A stretch of DNA of 17,141 nucleotides from RGIG1995 sp045126815 (lineage in GTDB: Bacteria; Bacillota; Clostridia; Oscillospirales; CAG-272). The stretch covers positions 1-17,141 of the forward strand of contig JBGVPD010000040.1 of the NCBI GenBank assembly GCA_045126815.1, given 5' to 3'. Under the pieces are notes generated by a model. That model searched no databases, was not told the DNA's origin, and saw only the letters and a program-made list of their open reading frames with translations. Below are positions 6,436 to 13,763 of the stretch, piece by piece; the stretch's first letter is position 1; each line of letters opens with the position of its first letter. Position numbers and translations under genes: made by a program.

Positions 6436-7281
6436 ATGAATATTGAAAAAGTAAAAATAGTGTCCGATTCTTCAAGTGACATTCTTTCGATAGATAAAGT
6501 TCCTTACAGTTATGCATCGTTAAAGATATTTACATCCGAAAAAGAATATACCGACAACGAGCAGTTAGACGTAAAGGGAATGGTTGACGATTTGCAGACG
6601 TATAAGGGTAAATCATCAACGTCGTGTCCCAATACTTATGACTGGATAAATGCTTTTGGTGATGCTGAATACGTTTTTTGTATAACCATTACCGCCTCTC
6701 TTTCGGGGAGTTATAATGCAGCTGTTACGGCTAAAAATATGTACGAAGAACAGAATCCCGGAAGAAGAGTACACGTTATAAACTCGCTAACAACAGGCCC
6801 TGAAATGTGCTTGATAATAGAGAAAATTCAAGAATTGATACTTTCAGGTAAAGAGTTTGACGAAATAGTATCTGAAGTTGACGAGTATATGAAGCATACG
6901 GGACTTTTGTTTATGCTTCAGTCGATGAAGAATCTTGCAAACAACGGCAGAGTTAGTCACGTTGCCGCAAAAATTGCAGGAATACTAGGGATACGAGCTT
7001 TGGGAAAAGCAAGTGACAGAGGTGACCTTGAAATGCTTGAAAAATGCAGAGGAAAGGTTAATGCTGTTGAAGCAATTATAAAAAATCTTAAACAACTCGG
7101 ATATTCCGGCGGCAAGATAAGAATTGCTCATTGTTACAACGAAGAATTTGCTGCGTCTGTATATGACAGATTGATACAGGGATTTAAGAATATTAATGTT
7201 AAAGTGTATTTAAGCCGCGGCCTTTGCAGTTTCTATGCAGAGCTTGGCGGTTTGCTTATAGGCTTTGAAAAAGCGTTATAA
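6436..7281 (+). CDS. DegV family protein (fatty acid binding)
   Basis: A 281-residue cytoplasmic protein of the DegV family. Known members bind a fatty acid, and FakB-type members present it to the kinase FakA. Seen: N-terminal VKIVSDSSSDI, the conserved STSCPN segment, TITASLSGSYNAA, VINSLTTGPEM, and the second-domain signature KNLANNGRVSHVAAKIAGIL with LGIRAL. Length agrees with the usual 275-290. The ATG at 6436 follows TGGAGA by 5 bases; a TTG at 6424 in frame would start within the ribosome site. It has its own promoter and is followed by a hairpin terminator. No fakA is in the window. Confidence 0.9.
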   Translation: MNIEKVKIVSDSSSDILSIDKVPYSYASLKIFTSEKEYTDNEQLDVKGMVDDLQTYKGKSSTSCPNTYDWINAFGDAEYVFCITITASLSGSYNAAVTAKNMYEEQNPGRRVHVINSLTTGPEMCLIIEKIQELILSGKEFDEIVSEVDEYMKHTGLLFMLQSMKNLANNGRVSHVAAKIAGILGIRALGKASDRGDLEMLEKCRGKVNAVEAIIKNLKQLGYSGGKIRIAHCYNEEFAASVYDRLIQGFKNINVKVYLSRGLCSFYAELGGLLIGFEKAL

Positions 7282-7304
7282 TCAAGTTTTGTATAAAAAA
7301 TATT

Positions 7305-7338
7305 CCCCTATGCTATACAGCGTAGGGGATAATTTTTT
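7305..7338 (+). terminator. Rho-independent terminator after degV
   Basis: CCCCTATGC (7305-7313) pairs with GCGTAGGGG (7320-7328), 9 bp with one G-U, 6-base loop, followed by ATAATTTTTT ending at 7338. The T run begins 4 bases after the stem, so it is moderately strong. Confidence 0.65.
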
Positions 7339-7354
7339 AGTTGTAATAAAATAG

Positions 7355-7389
7355 ACGGCACACAGGCTTTGCCCGTATGCCGTTCTTTT
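7355..7389. terminator. Bidirectional terminator between convergent degV and ADH operon
   Basis: ACGGCA (7355-7360) pairs with TGCCGT (7378-7383), with AC/GT and GGC/GCC continuing the stem across two mismatches. The plus strand continues TCTTTTTG; the minus strand continues CTATTTTATT. It can end the ALDH-transaldolase-ADH transcript and back up the degV terminator. Confidence 0.65.
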
Positions 7390-7407
7390 TGTTATAATAC
7401 TTTTGTA

Positions 7408-8457
7408 TTATTCCTCAAATTTGTTATCGGGTATCAAAACGACTTTGTATGCGGTCTTGGAAAGAACTGTGTCTACTCCATCCTTCCAGTCGTCAAGTGA
7501 GCAACGCTTGGAAATAAACGGAGCTAAGTTAACCTTACCTTTACCGAGAAGATCCAAAGCAATAACCCAAGATGATACTGCCGATGAGTTCGAGGGTATG
7601 TAATTTACCTCACGGTCAAACATGTAGTCAAGTCTGAACGGTACTTTGCCGCCGAAAAGACCTATCTGCAAGTGTGTACCCATAGGACGAATAACTTTCA
7701 TACAGTTTTCAAGAGCAGGAGTAACACCCGAACAGTCGCAAGTAATATCTGCGCCCTTGGGGTTATTCGCGTATACTGCCTCTGAAAGCTCGTCAAAGCT
7801 TGTTACACATTTGTCAGCGCCAAAAGTCTTTGCAAGATCCAGTTTGTCCTGATCTGCGGGCAGACCTGAAAGAATAACGTAAGCGCCTCTTTCTTTAAAG
7901 AGCTGTACGGCAAGCTGTCCCATAATTCCGGGGCCGCTTACAACAACGGTATCTCCGGGGTTAACGTCAACCTTTTCATAAACACCGCGTACCATACAAG
8001 CGAGGGGCTCTGCCAATGCATAATGTGACTTCTGTTCCAACGTTTTTGCCGTGTCGGGAATTTTAAATGAATATTTTGCGGGAACTACAACATAGTTAGC
8101 CATAGCGCCGTCACGGTGAGAACCGATAGACTTACGTTCCTTACAAAGAGTAACAAAACCGTCTTTGCAGAGGTAACATTCGTCACAGCTGTAACAAGCG
8201 GGGAGTGTTGTTATCCAGTCGCCAACCTTGAAATCGCCGACGTCTCCGCAAGTTTCTACTACTTCGCCTACGTATTCGTGTCCCATAACAACGGGCATAG
8301 TAACCGAGCGTTCATCATGAATTGCGTGAATGTCGCTGTTGCATATACCTGCTGCCAATACTTTAACTTTAAGTTCGCCCTCTTTGGGAGTAGGTTCGGG
8401 AAGTTCTTTGAGAGCTACCCCTTCCATACCGAGAGCAAATTTTACTAAACCTTTCAT
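7408..8457 (-). CDS. Zinc-dependent MDR alcohol/polyol dehydrogenase
   Basis: A 349-residue medium-chain dehydrogenase, resembling sorbitol/threonine/butanediol dehydrogenases. Seen: catalytic zinc ligands C39, H60-E61 (GHE) and E150 (AEPLAC); structural zinc cysteines C91, C94, C97 and C105 plus an extra C88; nucleotide motif SGPGIMG (174-180). The end of the second Rossmann strand reads VILSGLPAD without the usual NAD-selecting Asp, so NADP(H) use is possible. It is the last gene of the operon, 15 bases after transaldolase B, with AAGGAG ahead of its ATG. The context suggests it reduces an aldehyde or ketone made by the transaldolases, or feeds them by oxidising a polyol. The exact substrate cannot be set from sequence. 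Confidence 0.9.
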   Translation of the reverse strand: MKGLVKFALGMEGVALKELPEPTPKEGELKVKVLAAGICNSDIHAIHDERSVTMPVVMGHEYVGEVVETCGDVGDFKVGDWITTLPACYSCDECYLCKDGFVTLCKERKSIGSHRDGAMANYVVVPAKYSFKIPDTAKTLEQKSHYALAEPLACMVRGVYEKVDVNPGDTVVVSGPGIMGQLAVQLFKERGAYVILSGLPADQDKLDLAKTFGADKCVTSFDELSEAVYANNPKGADITCDCSGVTPALENCMKVIRPMGTHLQIGLFGGKVPFRLDYMFDREVNYIPSNSSAVSSWVIALDLLGKGKVNLAPFISKRCSLDDWKDGVDTVLSKTAYKVVLIPDNKFEE

Positions 8458-8472
8458 ACTAACTACTCCTTA

Positions 8473-9522
8473 TCAGAACCATCTTGCACCGGAGGGAGCT
8501 TTTTGGTAGTTTTCCAACGGTACCCAACCTGTCCAGAGGAACTGAGACATAGTCTTTTGAGTAACACCGAACGTTGTGAATTCTTCGGGTTTCAAAGCGC
8601 CTTCTTCGTACGCGCGTACAAATTCGGGAAGCTTGTAAAGTTCTTTAATGATTTCCTGAGGGATTTCGTCGTCAACGTGACATACGCGTTCAGGATCAGC
8701 TTCTATCGTCATCTGCTGAATACGTGCCTGAAGCGAGAACGTAACGTCAGCACCTGCCATTGACGTTAGGTGATGAACACCTCTGAGTCCGGCGGGCATT
8801 ATCGTTGCGGGAATATTGCGTTCCTTAAAAATGTTATAAACCTTTTTACAAACGGCATTTCCTGCGTTACGGATAATGTCGGGAGATATGTCAATGCGGC
8901 TGTCGGTTGCTGTTTCAAGCAAATATTCATCAAGGCGTCCACCCTGCTGAACTACAAAGAGGGGCTTGGGCTGTATGCCTTTAGCGATCGCTTTTGCGCG
9001 GCCCTTCATATAAGCTTCAGCCATAGCCATAGCCTGTGAAACCGAGAAGTTAACCGTCGTGCAAACTGCAATACCGCGAGATGAAAGTTCTTCAACAAGC
9101 GGAAGAGCAGATTTGATAGAAGGAGTCTTTACGGAAATGTTGTCAGCCCAAGAAGCATAACGCAAACCTTGTGCCATCATTTTTTCTGCATCCATACAGA
9201 TCGAAGGATCGAGCTGTCCTAATGCATAACCGTGCTGACCGTTAGTTTCTTCAAATACCTTTTTAAACTTACCTGCAGCGTATGTTGCAACGATCTGAAG
9301 TAATGCTTCAGCGTGTTCTGCCTGTGATAAGTCTTTCGGTATTTGGTCCACCATAGGCTGCCAGAATTCCGGAACAGCCTGAAGTGTTTTAAAGGTGAGC
9401 ACCGGGTTAGTAGTAACACCGGTGGCACCGTTTTTTATAGCTTCGTCTATTTCGGAAGGAATGGCGGAGTCATGCCAGAATTTTGTAGGAGTTTCCTTTG
9501 TCAGCCATTGTAAATAGTTCAT
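8473..9522 (-). CDS. Transaldolase-like protein B (atypical active site)
   Basis: A 349-residue protein of the transaldolase (class I aldolase, TIM barrel) family. Seen: D18 in FWHDSA, TTNP with N39, Schiff-base Lys K132 in SVKTPS, a Thr in CTTVNFS, GGR in VQQGGRLDEY, and MPAGLRG. By eye-alignment to E. coli TalB, Glu96 is Gln103 here (GQLDP), Phe178 is Gln, Ser176 is Val, and the Ser226-x-Arg228 phosphate site keeps only the Arg. Gln at the Glu96 position is what fructose-6-phosphate aldolase has. It is a paralogue of the gene just upstream (20 bases away) and more diverged: the KIPAT motif has become KTPSI. ATG with GGAGGA ahead. Family certain; reaction uncertain. Confidence 0.85.
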   Translation of the reverse strand: MNYLQWLTKETPTKFWHDSAIPSEIDEAIKNGATGVTTNPVLTFKTLQAVPEFWQPMVDQIPKDLSQAEHAEALLQIVATYAAGKFKKVFEETNGQHGYALGQLDPSICMDAEKMMAQGLRYASWADNISVKTPSIKSALPLVEELSSRGIAVCTTVNFSVSQAMAMAEAYMKGRAKAIAKGIQPKPLFVVQQGGRLDEYLLETATDSRIDISPDIIRNAGNAVCKKVYNIFKERNIPATIMPAGLRGVHHLTSMAGADVTFSLQARIQQMTIEADPERVCHVDDEIPQEIIKELYKLPEFVRAYEEGALKPEEFTTFGVTQKTMSQFLWTGWVPLENYQKAPSGARWF

Positions 9523-9542
9523 AAATTTTATCCTCCGAAAGC

Positions 9543-10568
9543 TTAGAGCTTAAAGCTTACGATCATTCCCCAACCTGCTTCAACAAACTGAGAAAGTGTT
9601 CTCTGAGATGCGCCGAAGCGGATAAATTCTTTTTCTTTGAGAGCGCCGATTTCGTAAGCGCGTTCAAATTCATCGAGAGTTTTGAGGTTTGCAACAGTCT
9701 TTGAGCAAACTTCTTCGTTGATATGTTCAACAAACTCTGTTTCCTTTGAAAGTGCATCGAGGATACCTGCAGAAAGAGAGAATGTCATATCACCGCCGGC
9801 AAGAGCTGTTGCGTGATAACCGCCGCGCATACCTGCAGGCATAACTTTTGATTCGTAACCGCGAGCTTTGCATTCTTTGTAAGCATTCTTAATAGCTGCT
9901 GTACCTGCACAGATGATATCTTTTTCGTCGATAGCAACTTCAGCATCCTTTGCAACGTCACGGAGGTAGTCGTCGATACGTCCAACCATAAGAACGGTGA
10001 ACGTAGCACCTGTCTTCTTACCTGCCGCACGGCAACGATCGAGACCTCTCTGCTGAGCAGCTGCAATAGCAACTACCTGAGATGCGGTGAAGCTTACCGT
10101 ACCAACTGTTGTAATACCTTCAGCTGTAAGTTCTTCGATCGCGCGAAGACCTGCGGCTGTTGCAGGGATCTTAACTGCAATATTGGGAGCCCATGATGCA
10201 AGACGGCGGCCCATTTCGATCATAGCCTGTGTATCGCCCTGTTTCTTGGGGTTAACCTGTGCGCAAACATAGCCCTGAACGCCTGCTGTCTTTTCATAAA
10301 TGGGGAGGAATTTCTTTGCAATTTCAACTGTAATGCAACGAATGATCTCTTCAGCCTTTTCGTCGCCCGAGAGTCCCTTTGCTGAGTCGAGGTAAGGACG
10401 CCAGAACTCAGGGTTTGCATAAAGGGATTTCATAACGAGAATAGGGTTAGTAGTAACACCTGTTGCACCGTTTTCGATTGCCTGATCCATTGTATCGTAT
10501 TCAGCGGAGTCGGTCCACCAGAAGGTGTCCGTCTCGCTGAGCCATTTTAAGTAGGGATTTGTAACCAT
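9543..10568 (-). CDS. Transaldolase-like protein A
   Basis: A 341-residue transaldolase family protein, closer to the family norm than its neighbour. Seen: D20 in WWTDSA, TTNP with N41, Q104 in CAQVNP (Glu96 of TalB, Gln in fructose-6-phosphate aldolase), Schiff-base K133 in AVKIPAT, T157 in GTVSF, R in VLMVGRIDDY, and MPAGMRG. TalB Ser176 and Phe178 correspond to Val and Met here. No Tal-type pentose-phosphate neighbours are present. Second gene of the operon, 42 bases after the ALDH stop, with AAAGGAG before the ATG. It and transaldolase B, 20 bases downstream, come from a duplication. They may form a mixed complex or handle two steps; both are inference. Confidence 0.87.
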   Translation of the reverse strand: MVTNPYLKWLSETDTFWWTDSAEYDTMDQAIENGATGVTTNPILVMKSLYANPEFWRPYLDSAKGLSGDEKAEEIIRCITVEIAKKFLPIYEKTAGVQGYVCAQVNPKKQGDTQAMIEMGRRLASWAPNIAVKIPATAAGLRAIEELTAEGITTVGTVSFTASQVVAIAAAQQRGLDRCRAAGKKTGATFTVLMVGRIDDYLRDVAKDAEVAIDEKDIICAGTAAIKNAYKECKARGYESKVMPAGMRGGYHATALAGGDMTFSLSAGILDALSKETEFVEHINEEVCSKTVANLKTLDEFERAYEIGALKEKEFIRFGASQRTLSQFVEAGWGMIVSFKL

Positions 10569-10610
10569 AATAGTTTAACTCCTTTCGAGTGAGCGGATTA
10601 ATAATTTGAA

Positions 10611-12128
10611 TTATATACGCTCAACTGTGCCTTCCCATGTATCCATAGTCTTTTTACGGGAGTTTTCGTCGTACCAGTGTTTTGTAACAGTCTTAGCACG
10701 TGTGAAGAAACGAACACCGTCAATGCCGAGAACGTGCTGGTCGCCGAAGAAGGAGTCTTTGTTTCCTGAGAAGGGGAAGTATGCGGAGGGAACGGGAATA
10801 CCAACGTTGATACCTACCATACCGCCGTCTGAGAGAAGCTCGAACTGACGTGCATAGTAACCGTTCTGTGTGAATATAGCAGAACCGTTAGCAAAACGGT
10901 TAGCGTTCATAATTGCAAGACCTTCTTCAAATGTCTTAACACGCTTGATAACCGTAACAGGACCAAAGATCTCGCAGTCACCAACTGACATACCGGGTTT
11001 AACGTGGTCGAGAATTGTAGGACCTACGAAGTAGCCGTTTTCACAACCGGGAACAACAACGTTACGTCCGTCGAGAACGAGTTCAGCGCCTTCGTCAATA
11101 CCCTTCTGGATCCATTCACAAACAAATTCTTTATGTTTTGCTGAAACAACCGGTCCGAGCTGTGTATCGGGATCGTATGAACGACCGAGTTTAAGAGCTT
11201 CAGCCTTCTTCTTAAGAAGAGCAACGAAACGGTCAGCAATTGTTTCCTGAACAACGATTACGGGAAGAGCCATGCAACGCATACCTGCGCAACCGTATGT
11301 TGAGTTGATAATAGCGTTTACTGTGCTTTCGAGGTCACAGTCTTCAAGAACGAGAGCGTGGTTCTTAGCTTCTGTCTGAGCCTGAACTCTCTTACCGTGA
11401 GCTGCAGCAACAGAGTAGATGTGCTTACCGATATCGGTAGAACCTACGAATGTAACAGCTTTAATACGGGGATCTGTGAGGAAGATTTCTGATTCTTTAC
11501 GTGAGCATGTAACAAGGTTTACGATACCCTTGGGGAATCCTGCTTCTTCATAGAAGAGTTCAAGAATACGCATAGAAGTAAGAGGTGTGGGAGATGCAGC
11601 CTTAAGAACAACTGTGTTACCTGTTGCGATCGCAAGGGGAACCATCCAGCCCCACGGAATCATAGCGGGGAAGTTGAAGGGAACGATACCTGCGATAACG
11701 CCCAAAGGCATACGGTATGTAGCTGTATCAAATCCTGTTGTTACCTGCAAAGATGCAGAACCCTGAGTGATGAAGGGAGTAGCGCAAGCAAGTTCTGTAG
11801 GTTCGATAGCCTTAAGGATATCGCCTCTAGCTTCAGCAAGGTTTTTACCAAGTTCTTTTGAGCAGAGAACTGTAAGTTCGTCAAGGTGCGCAACCAAAAC
11901 ATCACGCCATTTAAACATCATCTGAGTACGTTTGCTCAGAGAAAGCATTGACCATTCGGGGAATGCAGCTTCAGCGGAAGCAATTGCCTCTAATACTTCT
12001 TCTTCTGTACAACAGGGAACTTCTGCGATAACTTCGCCTGTTGAAGAGTCAGTAACCTCCATCCATTTTGTTGTTTTGGAGTCTTTCCATTCTCCGTTGA
12101 CACAATATTTTTTGCGTTCAATAGCCAT
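10611..12128 (-). CDS. MmsA/IolA-type aldehyde dehydrogenase (probably CoA-acylating)
   Basis: A 505-residue aldehyde dehydrogenase whose closest recognisable family is methylmalonate/malonate semialdehyde dehydrogenase, which makes acyl-CoA from an aldehyde, NAD and CoA. Seen: GVIAGIVPFNFPAMIPWGW (143-161), AKNH (254-257) in place of the ordinary ALDH general-base motif, catalytic Cys285 in GCAGMRCMAL, EIFGPV, and the MmsA-type C-terminus with GINVGIPVPS. The Arg before the Cys (R284), said to bind the substrate carboxylate, is kept. Its partner Arg in human ALDH6A1 (VFRGLQ) appears to be Lys106 (ILKAIE), so the substrate may differ. First gene of the operon, with GGAAG ahead of the ATG and a consensus promoter. 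No inositol or valine pathway genes nearby. Confidence 0.88.
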   Translation of the reverse strand: MAIERKKYCVNGEWKDSKTTKWMEVTDSSTGEVIAEVPCCTEEEVLEAIASAEAAFPEWSMLSLSKRTQMMFKWRDVLVAHLDELTVLCSKELGKNLAEARGDILKAIEPTELACATPFITQGSASLQVTTGFDTATYRMPLGVIAGIVPFNFPAMIPWGWMVPLAIATGNTVVLKAASPTPLTSMRILELFYEEAGFPKGIVNLVTCSRKESEIFLTDPRIKAVTFVGSTDIGKHIYSVAAAHGKRVQAQTEAKNHALVLEDCDLESTVNAIINSTYGCAGMRCMALPVIVVQETIADRFVALLKKKAEALKLGRSYDPDTQLGPVVSAKHKEFVCEWIQKGIDEGAELVLDGRNVVVPGCENGYFVGPTILDHVKPGMSVGDCEIFGPVTVIKRVKTFEEGLAIMNANRFANGSAIFTQNGYYARQFELLSDGGMVGINVGIPVPSAYFPFSGNKDSFFGDQHVLGIDGVRFFTRAKTVTKHWYDENSRKKTMDTWEGTVERI

Positions 12129-12182
12129 AGTGAGTCTTCCTTTCTAAAAATAAAAATAAAAATTAATTTTAAGAATTATTAG

Positions 12183-12195
12183 GCGGTATTACCGC
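12183..12195. promoter_or_regulatory. Palindromic candidate operator of the ALDH-transaldolase-ADH operon
   Basis: GCGGTA (12183-12188), one T, TACCGC (12190-12195): a perfect 6-bp inverted repeat, GC-rich in an AT-rich leader. It lies about +3 to +15 from the predicted transcription start. Weaker TAAGAATT (12170-12177) and AATTCTTA (12211-12218) flank it. It may be bound by a repressor encoded elsewhere; in RNA it would be a small hairpin. Confidence 0.5.
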
Positions 12196-12204
12196 ATTTA
12201 TTAT

Positions 12205-12233
12205 ATTATAAATTCTTATTAACCTATTGTCAA
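12205..12233 (-). promoter_or_regulatory. Perfect-consensus promoter of the ALDH-transaldolase-ADH operon
   Basis: On the minus strand TTGACA (12228-12233), 17 bp, TATAAT (12205-12210): both hexamers and spacing are ideal. The leader to the ALDH ATG is about 70 bases. Confidence 0.88.
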
Positions 12234-12288
12234 TACTTTAACGGTAAAATAGATATATCCGACTCGGGCAAAAGTCAATAATTTGAAC

Positions 12289-12342
12289 AACTTTAACAAA
12301 AAACAAGTAAAAAGTTTATTTTCTAATGAAAGAGTTAAAGTT
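12289..12342. repeat. Widely spaced inverted repeat upstream of the MATE promoter
   Basis: AACTTTAAC (12289-12297) and GTTAAAGTT (12334-12342) are perfect 9-bp inverted arms 36 bp apart, ending 5 bp before the MATE -35. They may be two half-sites for a regulator; chance in AT-rich DNA is also possible. Nothing else is seen in the intergenic stretch. Confidence 0.35.
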
Positions 12343-12347
12343 TACGG

Positions 12348-12376
12348 TTGATAAAGCTGACGAATTGTGGTAAAAT
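12348..12376 (+). promoter_or_regulatory. Promoter of the MATE-ProXp-ala pair
   Basis: TTGATA (12348-12353), 17 bp, TAAAAT (12371-12376), with TG one base before the -10 (extended -10). Confidence 0.65.
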
Positions 12377-12414
12377 AAATATTCGAAAATATAAAAAAGG
12401 GGGGCGAGGGCGTT

Positions 12415-13746
12415 ATGAAAATACAGTTATCCGATCATTTTACATACCAAAAACTTTTCAAGTTTACACTGCCGTCTGTCATAATGATGATATTCACGTC
12501 GGTATACGGTGTAGTTGACGGTTATTTTGTGTCAAATTACGTCGGGAAAACGCCGTTCGCCGCAGTTAATTTTATATATCCGTTTATAATGCTGCTTGGC
12601 GCATTTGGGTTTATGTTCGGAACGGGCGGCAGCGCATTAATTGCCAAATCGTTAGGGCAAAAGCAAGAAGAAAAGGCGAATATGCAGTTTTCTTTTATCG
12701 TATATTTTTCTGTTATAACCGGAGTTGTTATAGCTGTTCTCGGTATAATGTTTCTTCGTCCGATAGCTTCTTTGTTGGGGGCAGAGGGAGAACTGCTTAA
12801 AAATTCTGTCCTTTACGGTACGATCATACTTGCGGCTATGCCGTTTTTTATGCTTCAGTTTGAGTTTCAAAGTTTTTTCGTTACGGCTGAAAAACCGAAA
12901 CTTGGGTTGTATGTAACGGTTATATCGGGGGTTACAAATATGATACTTGACTGGTTGCTTATAGCCGTTTTTTCGTTAGGATTGGCGGGAGCGGCGTTAG
13001 CGACGGCGGTAAGTCAGTTGGTCGGAGGGGTTATTCCTCTTATCTATTTTGGAAGAAAGAATACTAGTTTACTAAAATTAGAGAAGACGATATTTGACCT
13101 TAGAACGCTTATAAAATGCTGTACAAACGGTTCTTCCGAGCTTATGGCGAATTTTTCTATGTCGCTTATCAGTATGCTTTATAATGCACAGCTTATGAAA
13201 TATGCGGGTGAAGAGGGCGTTGCGGCATACGGAGTTTTGATGTACGTAAATATGGTATTTCTTGCTATATTTATTGGATATTCTGTCGGTACGGCTCCTG
13301 TTATCAGTTATCATTTCGGCGCCAAAAACCATTCGGAACTTAAAAGTTTGCTTAAAAAGAGTATCGTAATAATGGGCAGTTTTTCGGTCGTTATGTTTAT
13401 TTCCGCCGAGATTTTTGCAAAGCCATTGTCTCTGCTTTTTGTCGGGTATGACAAGGGGCTTATGGATATTACCTTAAACGGTTTTGTCATATATTCATTC
13501 TCGTTTTTGTTCGCGGGATTTGCAATATACGGCTCGTCGTTTTTTACTGCGTTAAACGATGGGTTAACTTCGGCTGTAATATCGTTTTTGAGAACGCTCG
13601 TATTCCAAGTGGCAGCCGTATTGTTGTTGCCTTTAATTTGGGATATCGACGGAGTTTGGCTGTCGATAGTGGTTGCCGAAGCTATGGCTGTGATCGTTAA
13701 CGTGTTCTTCTTGATTGTTAAAAAAGATAAGTATAAATACTGGTGA
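12415..13746 (+). CDS. MATE family efflux transporter
   Basis: A 443-residue membrane protein of the multidrug and toxic compound extrusion family, which exports cationic drugs or metabolites using Na+ or H+ gradients. Seen: twelve hydrophobic segments in two similar halves of six. The first has the hallmark opening FKFTLPSVIMMIFTSVYGVVDGYFVSNYVG, here given in pieces: LPSVIMMIF, then VVDGYFVSNYVG, then GTGGSALIAKSLGQ. The second half has SVGTAPVISYHFGA. Length is the usual 440-460. ATG after a very G-rich leader (GGGGGGCGAGGG) that supplies the ribosome site. The ProXp-ala gene starts 17 bases after its stop. Substrate unknown. Confidence 0.92.
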   Translation: MKIQLSDHFTYQKLFKFTLPSVIMMIFTSVYGVVDGYFVSNYVGKTPFAAVNFIYPFIMLLGAFGFMFGTGGSALIAKSLGQKQEEKANMQFSFIVYFSVITGVVIAVLGIMFLRPIASLLGAEGELLKNSVLYGTIILAAMPFFMLQFEFQSFFVTAEKPKLGLYVTVISGVTNMILDWLLIAVFSLGLAGAALATAVSQLVGGVIPLIYFGRKNTSLLKLEKTIFDLRTLIKCCTNGSSELMANFSMSLISMLYNAQLMKYAGEEGVAAYGVLMYVNMVFLAIFIGYSVGTAPVISYHFGAKNHSELKSLLKKSIVIMGSFSVVMFISAEIFAKPLSLLFVGYDKGLMDITLNGFVIYSFSFLFAGFAIYGSSFFTALNDGLTSAVISFLRTLVFQVAAVLLLPLIWDIDGVWLSIVVAEAMAVIVNVFFLIVKKDKYKYW

Positions 13747-13763
13747 AAAAGAGGTAAAATGTA

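Noticed and set aside
7408..12128. Sulfoquinovose sulfo-transaldolase cluster
   Set aside because: The logic is similar, but no sulfoquinovosidase, isomerase or sulfonate exporter is present. The enzymes here (about 345 residues) are longer than I would expect for an FSA-like SftT. Kept only as an analogy.
10611..12128. Part of a myo-inositol (iol) or valine degradation pathway
   Set aside because: MmsA/IolA family membership suggests it, but no iolBCDEG or branched-chain genes are present and a key Arg appears changed.
7408..12128. Bacterial microcompartment cargo
   Set aside because: ALDH plus ADH is suggestive, but no shell protein gene and no obvious amphipathic encapsulation peptide at the ends were seen.
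7646..12147. Plus-strand ORFs opposite the transaldolase operon
   Set aside because: They are antisense shadows of well-supported genes, with no ribosome sites and no family features.
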